Shown piece by piece: positions 1-5,445 of a DNA stretch of 7,584 nucleotides. The first letter of the stretch is position 1. Each line of letters begins with the position of its first letter. The DNA lies in contig CALPIR020000107.1 of NCBI GenBank assembly GCA_943323675.2, positions 1-7,584 of the forward strand, given 5' to 3'. Under the pieces are notes generated by a model. The model was not told the origin of the DNA. It saw only the letters and a program-made list of their open reading frames with translations, and did no database searches. Both the position numbers and the translations under genes were made by a program. This DNA is from Chitinophaga pinensis (GTDB lineage Bacteria > Bacteroidota > Bacteroidia > UKL13-3).

Positions 1-1495
1 AAGGCGCTGCAGTAATCATAATTGCTTTATTAATTTGATATGCTATTCCTAAGTATGCTTGTGCAAAAATGCTGTTTTTTATAAAGGGGAACGATTCTTT
101 GTTTTTTATTACCAATACGCCTACATTATTTTGGCCTACTAAAGCAGCATCTATGGTGCTTATAAAAGCATAACTTAATCCAACTTTAGCTTCAATTCCA
201 AATCGTTTGTGCGGTGTAAACCTATATGTAATTAACAAGGGAATTTCGTTCCAACTATATTTAATACGTGTATTGTTTATTCCATTGGCTGTAACCGAAT
301 CGTTTGTTGCAACTTGGCTATTAGCCTCGTATTTTGGTGGTTGTGTTGCCAGTGTTGTTCCATATGTCATGCCCATGCTAAAATGAGTAAATTGAATACC
401 ACTAGATATCAAAAGTTTATTCCATTCGTAATCTAATAAAAATGCACCACTCCAATCAATTTTAGCAGTTTCTATTTGATTACGAAGAGCTACGTGTTCT
501 TTAAGATCTGTTTTTGTTTCATTCAATTGCATTTGACTGAAATGAGCTCCAATAATTACGCTTAAAGATAGTTTTGATGGAAGATTTACATTATCATTAA
601 TTGATGGTTTTATTTGACTTGTTATACTATCGTGTATCGCTAGAATGATGTTTCTTGCTATTTTAGAAGTATCAGAAGGATCTTTGGTTTCATTGGGTTG
701 ATAGGATGTGCTAATTTCTTGTTCTCTTGCTTGCGCTTTATCATCGCTTAAGTTTGGCTGTGTTTTGTCAGCATTTAATCCTGTTTTAACCGAAATGGTT
801 ACATGATTATTTTTAAGTCCATTAACTACGCCTGCTTCTTTGTTTATAAATATTGCACGGTTTAAAATTAGATTATTTCCTTTCGATGTTTTATTGGCAT
901 TGATTAAATAATCATCATGAAGCAATAAGACAGGATTATGCTGAGCGATATATTGTTTGCTTTTTGATTTCTTATTGTATTTGGTTTTAGTATGAATAAC
1001 CGATTTATGTTCATGTTCCAGTTTCTCTAGCACTGAATTAGTTTTTATTTTTCCTTTTTCCTCAACTTTTTTATTAACCCTTACTTCAATATTTTTTTCT
1101 GATGATGTAGCAATTGTAATGGCTTCAGTAACTAATTCAGATTTATCCAGTTTTGGTTTAACTTCAGTTAACGGAGTTGTTATGCGATTTGTCAAATATC
1201 CTACTCCACTTAAGCCAATAAATAATATTACCGACAGTGATATCCATAAATATTTTTTATTGTTTTTGCCTTTAGGTTCCAATGGAAATTGAGCTACTAT
1301 TTTTTCCCAGGTTTCTTTATTCGGATTAAGTTTATAGTTACCAATTTTCCCATTAACTTTTTCCTCAAACAATGGAAGATTTACTTCTTGGTCAATATTA
1401 CTCCACAACGATTCAGAAGGTTTAAACCCTGTCTCGTCTAGTTGATGCTTCAACTTTTTTTCGAAGTCCTTATTTTGGTTCTTGAAAAGGCTCAT
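1..1495 (-). CDS. Putative dual membrane-spanning (Dma-type) anti-sigma factor with C-terminal outer-membrane beta-barrel, 3' end cut off by window edge
   Basis: The frame is open from an ATG at 1495 to the window edge: 498 codons without a stop, so the C-terminus is missing. Seen in the translation: a charged N-terminus (residues 1-80) holding two related motifs (KPSESLWSNI near 25-34, NPNKETWEKI near 57-66); one hydrophobic helix at about 82-102 (LWISLSVILFIGLSGVGYL); a polar linker rich in K, N, T, S and E from about 103 to 308, with a basic patch near 170-180; then alternating amphipathic strands from about 309, including NEIPLLITYRF (417-426) and GIEAKVGLSYAFI (433-445), typical of OMP_b-brl/PorT-like barrels. 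It overlaps the upstream ECF sigma gene, as anti-sigma genes often do. By family knowledge, Dma proteins of Bacteroides bind sigma in the cytoplasm, cross the inner membrane, span the periplasm and insert a barrel in the outer membrane. The sigma-binding role here is inferred from context and architecture. An ordinary PorT-like porin is less likely, because the helix lies 80 residues in and is not a signal peptide. Confidence 0.8.
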   Translation of the reverse strand, partial: MSLFKNQNKDFEKKLKHQLDETGFKPSESLWSNIDQEVNLPLFEEKVNGKIGNYKLNPNKETWEKIVAQFPLEPKGKNNKKYLWISLSVILFIGLSGVGYLTNRITTPLTEVKPKLDKSELVTEAITIATSSEKNIEVRVNKKVEEKGKIKTNSVLEKLEHEHKSVIHTKTKYNKKSKSKQYIAQHNPVLLLHDDYLINANKTSKGNNLILNRAIFINKEAGVVNGLKNNHVTISVKTGLNADKTQPNLSDDKAQAREQEISTSYQPNETKDPSDTSKIARNIILAIHDSITSQIKPSINDNVNLPSKLSLSVIIGAHFSQMQLNETKTDLKEHVALRNQIETAKIDWSGAFLLDYEWNKLLISSGIQFTHFSMGMTYGTTLATQPPKYEANSQVATNDSVTANGINNTRIKYSWNEIPLLITYRFTPHKRFGIEAKVGLSYAFISTIDAALVGQNNVGVLVIKNKESFPFIKNSIFAQAYLGIAYQINKAIMITAAP

Positions 1496-2033
1496 TTAAA
1501 ATTTGATAATGTTTAGCCAATAATTGTTGCATGGCATTTCGTGCTCTCGAATATTGCGATTTAGATGTTCCAACAGCAATGTCAAGTATATCCGCAATTT
1601 CTTTGTGGGTGTATCCTTCAATAGCAAATAAATTAAATACAATTCTATATCCCTCTGGTAATTGTTGTACCAAAGCAATAATTTCTTTAGCAGAAATTTG
1701 GGAGATAATATTGTCCTCAAATGGTGCATCGTAGTTTACTTGGTCCAAATCTTCCTTAAAGCTCCTACAACGATGTTTAAAAAAATTAATAGCAGTAAAT
1801 ACCATAATCCTTCTTACCCATCCTTCAAAACTGCCTTCGTATTTAAATCGAGCGAGGTTCTTAAACACTTTAATAAACCCTTCTTGTAACATGTCTTCTG
1901 CCTCTGCTCGGTCTTTGGCATAACGCATACAAACCCCCAACATTTTTGAAGCAAAACGGTCGTATAGCATTTTTTGGCAAGGGCGCTTGCCATCAATACA
2001 ACCATTAATTATATCTTTTTCTCCAAGTTCCAT
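1470..2033 (-). CDS. ECF (extracytoplasmic function) RNA polymerase sigma factor, sigma-70 family
   Basis: This 187-residue protein has the usual length and two-domain layout of an ECF sigma factor. Region 2 covers about residues 22-90, with the core-binding segment AEDMLQEGFIKVFKNL (45-60) and the -10 recognition segment around GWVRRIMVFTAINFFKH (71-87). A short acidic linker follows (93-113), then region 4 (about 117-176) with LPEGYRIVFNLFAIEGYTHK and the helix-turn-helix EIADILDIAVGTSKSQYSRAR that reads the -35 element. It would direct RNA polymerase to envelope-response promoters while held by the anti-sigma encoded just downstream, whose start lies 26 nt inside this gene. The ATG at 2033 fits the family N-terminus; an AAGGA at 2045-2049 lies upstream but overlaps the candidate -10 element, so it may not be in the mRNA. 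The gene is divergent from groES. The regulon cannot be read from this window. Confidence 0.93.
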   Translation of the reverse strand: MELGEKDIINGCIDGKRPCQKMLYDRFASKMLGVCMRYAKDRAEAEDMLQEGFIKVFKNLARFKYEGSFEGWVRRIMVFTAINFFKHRCRSFKEDLDQVNYDAPFEDNIISQISAKEIIALVQQLPEGYRIVFNLFAIEGYTHKEIADILDIAVGTSKSQYSRARNAMQQLLAKHYQILNEPFQEPK

Positions 2034-2048
2034 GGTGGATTTAATCCT

Positions 2049-2077
2049 TAGTCAATATATACCAAACTATGGTTGCA
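2049..2077 (-). promoter_or_regulatory. Candidate ECF autoregulatory promoter of the sigma/anti-sigma operon
   Basis: Read on the minus strand, TGCAACC (2077-2071) is followed after exactly 17 nt by GACTA (2053-2049). An AAC core at -35 and a GTC/GAC-TA type -10 with 16-17 bp spacing is the general layout of ECF sigma promoters, and the elements sit just in front of the sigma gene, where autoregulation is common. The transcript would begin near 2042 and have a leader of about 9 nt. Assigned from the motif alone. Confidence 0.45.
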
Positions 2078-2113
2078 TGACAATTTTAGCTTTTTATATG
2101 ACAAATTTTATGC
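2077..2113. repeat. Imperfect direct repeat, 21-bp period, in the sigma/groES divergent region
   Basis: ATGACAATTTTAGC (2077-2090) recurs as ATGACAAATTTTATGC (2098-2113), identical apart from two single-base insertions in the second copy. The starts are 21 bp apart, about two helical turns, so a protein bound at both copies would face the same side of the DNA. The first copy abuts the candidate ECF -35 element. It could be an operator for the sigma operon, for groESL, or both; in such AT-rich DNA, chance remains possible. Confidence 0.4.
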
Positions 2114-2152
2114 TATAATTCCCTAAAATTCCCCCAAAATGGCAGCATTTAA

Positions 2153-2171
2153 CACTTGGCACAAAAGTGGA
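2153..2171 (+). promoter_or_regulatory. Possible groES promoter element (TTGGCAC box within a small dyad)
   Basis: TTGGCAC at 2156-2162 matches the -24 half of a sigma-54 type promoter, but the following TGGA (2168-2171) matches only two of the four bases of a TTGC -12 half. The box lies inside a dyad CACTT (2153-2157) / AAGTG (2165-2169). It is 55 nt upstream of the groES start, a sensible place for the groESL promoter. No TAnnTTTG element and no CIRCE operator (TTAGCACTC-N9-GAGTGCTAA) is present between 2034 and 2216, so the true heat-shock promoter type is unresolved. Confidence 0.25.
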
Positions 2172-2216
2172 TAATGAATCAACACATTTTACAATCAAAT
2201 AACAAATAAAAAATAT

Positions 2217-2492
2217 ATGTCAGTAAGTCTTAAACCATTAGCAGACAGGGTTCTAGTAGAGCCTGCTGCAGCAGAAGAGAAAACAGTGGGTGGTATCATT
2301 ATTCCTGATACAGCCAAAGAAAAGCCACAAAGAGGTACGGTAGTAGCAGTTGGGGATGGTAAAAAAGATGAACCAATGACAGTAAAAGCAGGTGATACCG
2401 TACTGTATGGTAAATACGCTGGTACCGAAATTACTGTTGAAGGTAAAGATTATTTAATGATGCGTGAGGCGGATATATTCGCTATCGTTTAA
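2217..2492 (+). CDS. groES: Co-chaperonin GroES (Cpn10)
   Basis: This 91-residue protein is full length for bacterial GroES. It opens with the typical LKPLADRVLVEP strand (5-16). The mobile loop is EKTVGGIIIPDTA (21-33), whose IIIP segment is the part that docks on the GroEL apical domain. GTVVAVGDG (40-48), VKAGDTVLYGKYAG (56-69) and the C-terminal LMMREADIFAIV (80-91) complete the Cpn10 fold. Seven copies form the lid of the GroEL folding chamber in the cytoplasm. The start follows an A-rich leader (AAATAAAAAATAT) without a Shine-Dalgarno site, as is normal in Bacteroidota. groEL follows after 83 nt, so the pair is almost certainly one transcript. Confidence 0.98.
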   Translation: MSVSLKPLADRVLVEPAAAEEKTVGGIIIPDTAKEKPQRGTVVAVGDGKKDEPMTVKAGDTVLYGKYAGTEITVEGKDYLMMREADIFAIV

Positions 2493-2575
2493 AATTTAGT
2501 TTTAATTAGGCAGATATCGGTTTACACTGATTTTATTGCGTTAATTCACTACTCTTAAAAATAAAAAACAAGAAA

Positions 2576-4210
2576 ATGGCAAAAAGAATTCTTTATAACG
2601 TAGAAGCCCGCGATGGTTTAAAGCGCGGAGTTGATGCATTGGCAAATGCAGTTAAAGTTACTCTAGGTCCTAAAGGCCGTAACGTAGTTATCGATAAGAA
2701 ATTTGGTTCACCTACAGTAACCAAAGATGGTGTTTCGGTAGCTAAAGAAATTGAATTAAAAGACCCAATTGAAAACATGGGTGCCCAAATGGTTAAGGAA
2801 GTAGCAAGCAAAACTGCTGATATTGCAGGTGATGGTACTACTACAGCTACCGTTTTAGCTCAAGCAATTGTTACCGCTGGTATCAAGAATGTGGCAGCAG
2901 GTGCAAACCCAATGGATTTAAAGCGTGGTATTGATAAAGCTGTTGAAGCTATTGTAGCAAATCTTAAAGTACAGAGCCAAGTTGTTGGTGATGACAATAA
3001 AAAAATCCAACAAATTGCCTCTATTTCTGCCAATAACGATGAAGTTATAGGCACTTTAATAGCAGATGCTATGGCCAAGGTTGGTAAAGAAGGTGTAATT
3101 ACTGTTGAAGAAGCTAAAGGTACTGAAACAGAAGTTAAAACTGTTGAAGGTATGCAGTTCGATCGTGGTTATTTATCTCCGTATTTTGTAACCAATGCCG
3201 AGAAAATGGAGGTTGATTTAGAAACACCTTTCATTTTAATTACCGATAAGAAGGTAGGCAGCATGAAAGAATTATTGCCAATTTTAGAGGCAGTGGTACA
3301 AACAGGTAAACCGTTATTAATTATTGCCGAAGATGTAGAAGGTGAAGCTTTAGCAACTTTAGTAGTAAATAAATTACGTGGCTCGTTAAAAATTGCAGCT
3401 GTTAAAGCTCCAGGTTTTGGTGACAGAAGAAAAGCCATGTTAGAAGACATTGCAATTTTAACAGGAGGTACTGTTATCAGTGAAGAGCGTGGCTTTAAAC
3501 TTGATGCTACGGATATTACGATGTTAGGTAGAGCTGAAAAAATTACAATTGATAAGGACAACACAACCATTATTAATGGTGCAGGTGCTAAAGAAGATAT
3601 CGCTGCTCGTGTTACCCAAATTAAAGCTCAAATTGAAAGCACTACTAGCGATTACGATAAAGAAAAATTACAAGAACGTTTAGCTAAGTTAGCGGGTGGT
3701 GTTGCTGTATTGTATATTGGTGCTGCTACTGAGGTCGAAATGAAAGAGAAAAAAGACCGCGTTGATGATGCTTTACATGCTACCCGTGCTGCTGTTGAAG
3801 AAGGTGTTGTTGCAGGTGGTGGTGTTGCTTATATTCGTGCTATTGAAGCTTTAGATAGTATTAAAGGCGCTAACGATGATGAGAATACAGGTATTGCAAT
3901 AATTAAACGTGCGGTTGAAGAACCACTACGTCAGATTGTTGCAAACGCAGGCGGAGAAGGCAGTGTAGTTGTAAATAAAGTACGCGAAGGAACAGGTGAC
4001 TTTGGTTACAACGCACGTACCGAAAAATACGAAAACTTAATTGCTGCAGGTGTTATTGATCCTACAAAAGTAAGCCGTGTTGCATTGCAAAATGCTGCAA
4101 GTGCCGCTGCAATGATTTTAACTACCGAGTGCGCTTTAGTTGAAGAGAAAGAAGACAAAGCTCCAGCAATGCCGGGTGGAATGCCAGGCGGTATGGATGG
4201 TATGTACTAA
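2576..4210 (+). CDS. groEL: Chaperonin GroEL (Hsp60/Cpn60)
   Basis: The 544-residue protein is collinear with bacterial GroEL. It forms the double-ring ATP-driven folding chamber that works with GroES. Visible signatures: VTLGPKGRNVVID (28-40), KDGVSVAKEIEL (50-61), the nucleotide-binding GDGTTTATVLAQ (85-96) with Asp86 corresponding to the phosphate-binding Asp87 of E. coli, the apical segment with KAPGFGDRRKAMLEDIAILTGG (277-298), and the Cpn60 signature region DRVDDALHATRAAVEEG (394-410), where Asp398 matches the catalytic Asp398 of E. coli. The C-terminal tail AMPGGMPGGMDGMY is a short form of the GGM-repeat tail that lines the cavity floor. No damage is seen. The start lies after AAAAACAAGAAA. 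Transcription ends at the hairpin just downstream. Confidence 0.99.
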   Translation: MAKRILYNVEARDGLKRGVDALANAVKVTLGPKGRNVVIDKKFGSPTVTKDGVSVAKEIELKDPIENMGAQMVKEVASKTADIAGDGTTTATVLAQAIVTAGIKNVAAGANPMDLKRGIDKAVEAIVANLKVQSQVVGDDNKKIQQIASISANNDEVIGTLIADAMAKVGKEGVITVEEAKGTETEVKTVEGMQFDRGYLSPYFVTNAEKMEVDLETPFILITDKKVGSMKELLPILEAVVQTGKPLLIIAEDVEGEALATLVVNKLRGSLKIAAVKAPGFGDRRKAMLEDIAILTGGTVISEERGFKLDATDITMLGRAEKITIDKDNTTIINGAGAKEDIAARVTQIKAQIESTTSDYDKEKLQERLAKLAGGVAVLYIGAATEVEMKEKKDRVDDALHATRAAVEEGVVAGGGVAYIRAIEALDSIKGANDDENTGIAIIKRAVEEPLRQIVANAGGEGSVVVNKVREGTGDFGYNARTEKYENLIAAGVIDPTKVSRVALQNAASAAAMILTTECALVEEKEDKAPAMPGGMPGGMDGMY

Positions 4211-4227
4211 TTCAACAAAAAAACATA

Positions 4228-4241
4228 AAGCCGAAAGGTTT
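4228..4241 (+). other. Small GAAA-tetraloop hairpin just after groEL
   Basis: AAGCC (4228-4232) can pair with GGTTT (4237-4241), with one G-U wobble, closing a GAAA loop (4233-4236). GNRA tetraloops are unusually stable. It has no T-tract of its own and sits 3 nt before the intrinsic terminator, so it may stabilise the 3' end of the groESL mRNA. With a five-pair stem it may also be incidental. Confidence 0.35.
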
Positions 4242-4244
4242 AAC

Positions 4245-4279
4245 AAAAAACCGAATTGCAATTGCAGTTCGGTTTTTTT
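4245..4279 (+). terminator. Intrinsic terminator of the groESL operon
   Basis: Bases 4245-4259 (AAAAAACCGAATTGC) pair with 4264-4278 (GCAGTTCGGTTTTTT), with one G-U wobble at 4256/4267, giving a 15-bp stem around an AATT loop. The 3' arm runs into seven T (4273-4279). The A-run on the 5' side makes it potentially bidirectional, although no converging gene is present. It lies 35 nt after the groEL stop and separates groESL from the next gene. Confidence 0.88.
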
Positions 4280-4396
4280 ATGTTTGAGTAAATGGTAGAA
4301 CAATTGTGTGATTTAAACTCAGCGATATTATCATCATTTTAAATAAACAATAATCAATTCGTTACTTCGTTTAAAGCCATTAAACTATCCAATAAG

Positions 4397-5374
4397 ATGA
4401 AAAGTAAACGCATTCTTCTAGCAGTTTTTATAGCCCTGTTTGGTTATACAAACGCGCAAAATTATGTAGTAGACAATTATTTATTTTCGGCAACCAAAGA
4501 AGGTAAACCCATAAAGTTTGGTAAACAAGTGAAGCAGGTTAATGTAAGCGCCTACGACATCAAGTACCTGAATAGTGAGGGAGAACCTAAACGTAAGTAT
4601 ATATACGAGCTTAATAAAGCAGGAAATACAACATACACAGTTCATTATAATCGTAAAAATATCTTGAAAAGGAAGTCCTATCTAACCTATTTAAATGATA
4701 CCCTTTTAACGAATCAAGTAAGTTTAAATAAAAAGGGGGATACGGTGAGTTTATCTTACTACAGTTTCAATAATGGAAAAATGGTAAGTAGTTTATCTAA
4801 ATACGGAAAAAGAACATTTGAGTATTTGTATGCATACAACGATAAGGGTAATCGCACATCATACTTATACAACCGTAATGGTGCGTTAAGCGTAAAAATT
4901 TTATACGATTACGATAGTGTAAGTGGTAAGTTGGCCAAACAATCAACCTATAATAAAAAGTATAAATTGGTAAGTGTGGTTAATTATGAATGTAATTACC
5001 AAGGAGAGGTGAGAAAGGATGTAAATCAATCTAAAGTTTGTATGAGAACAGATGCTTTAACCGGAGGAGGTTTTGTGGTTTATCATGATTACACAAACCC
5101 AAAAGGTAAGTTAAGAAGAAGTGTTGCTACTTATAGTAACGATAGCAATTTGATGCAGGTTAAAGTGTACGATACAAAAAACAAATTAGTGTCTGATGCT
5201 GGCTACATTTATGATACCAATGGTAATTGTGTGGAGTATACTTACAATAAAAATAATAAGAGGTGGCAAAGCATATACAGCTATAACGATAAACTTTTAT
5301 TGAGTGATTATTATACTAAAAAAGAAGGGAAAGTAATCAATAAGGTCATTTATAACTATTCCTTTTTTAGATGA
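4397..5374 (+). CDS. Secreted protein of unknown function with degenerate YD-like (beta-strand) repeats
   Basis: This 325-residue protein begins with a classical type I signal peptide: KSKR, hydrophobic ILLAVFIALFGY, probable cleavage after TNA at residue 20. There is no lipobox. The mature part is rich in Tyr, Asn, Lys, Ser and Asp and shows a loose recurring pattern, Y-x-Y-(D/N)-x(2-4)-G-(N/K) followed by an aromatic-rich strand and YN(K/R): for example YAYNDKGNRTSYLYNRNG (145-162), YDYDSVSGKLAKQSTYNKKY (170-189) and YIYDTNGNCVEYTYNKNN (270-287). This resembles the YD repeats of Rhs/wall-associated proteins or MORN/YwqK-like strands, but no Rhs core or toxin domain is present. It contains three Cys (199, 216, 278) and no catalytic motif that I recognise. 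The upstream gap (4280-4396) shows no clear promoter. No obvious terminator follows. I do not recognise the family; it is probably a periplasmic, surface or secreted protein. Confidence 0.85.
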   Translation: MKSKRILLAVFIALFGYTNAQNYVVDNYLFSATKEGKPIKFGKQVKQVNVSAYDIKYLNSEGEPKRKYIYELNKAGNTTYTVHYNRKNILKRKSYLTYLNDTLLTNQVSLNKKGDTVSLSYYSFNNGKMVSSLSKYGKRTFEYLYAYNDKGNRTSYLYNRNGALSVKILYDYDSVSGKLAKQSTYNKKYKLVSVVNYECNYQGEVRKDVNQSKVCMRTDALTGGGFVVYHDYTNPKGKLRRSVATYSNDSNLMQVKVYDTKNKLVSDAGYIYDTNGNCVEYTYNKNNKRWQSIYSYNDKLLLSDYYTKKEGKVINKVIYNYSFFR

Positions 5375-5403
5375 TTGAAATTTATGGTATAAGTCTCAAT
5401 TTG
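5375..5403 (+). promoter_or_regulatory. Candidate Bacteroidota-type promoter of the serine hydrolase gene
   Basis: TTG at 5375-5377 is followed after 18 nt by TCAATTTG (5396-5403), a 7-of-8 match to the Bacteroidota -7 consensus TAnnTTTG with acceptable spacing to a -33 TTG. A transcript would start near 5410 and carry a leader of about 36 nt. The -7 element lies inside a perfect dyad (5394-5406), which could be an operator. Confidence 0.35.
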
Positions 5404-5429
5404 AGAATAGATCGTATATTCGAATACGA
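5394..5429. repeat. Two adjacent inverted repeats upstream of the serine hydrolase gene
   Basis: TCTCAA-T-TTGAGA (5394-5406) is a perfect 6-bp dyad with a single central base. It is followed at once by TCGTAT (5412-5417) / ATACGA (5424-5429), a second 6-bp dyad around ATTCGA. Neither has a T-tract, so they do not look like terminators. The first covers the candidate -7 element, a placement suited to a repressor site. Confidence 0.4.
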
Positions 5430-5445
5430 ATTTTACCCTTAACAT

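Noticed and set aside
2114..2119. TATAAT, an E. coli-like -10 box upstream of groES
   Set aside because: The Bacteroidota primary sigma factor does not use this consensus, and no fitting -35 lies 17 bp upstream; expected by chance in AT-rich DNA.
2516..2531. Hairpin ATCGGT-TTAC-ACTGAT between groES and groEL
   Set aside because: Only six pairs including a G-U wobble, with a weak T-rich tail. Not convincing as a terminator or processing site between two genes expected to be co-transcribed.
3169..3570. Open frame of 133 codons antisense to groEL
   Set aside because: It is the reverse shadow of a highly conserved gene, with no recognisable domain and no start signals.
4280..4396. Promoter search in the gap before the secreted protein gene
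   Set aside because: TTACTTCG and TATTATC stretches only loosely resemble TAnnTTTG; none has a proper -33 partner, so no promoter is listed.
4397..5374. Possible Rhs toxin or polymorphic toxin
   Set aside because: The YD-like repeats are few and degenerate, and there is no Rhs core, self-cleavage motif, toxin tip or neighbouring immunity gene.
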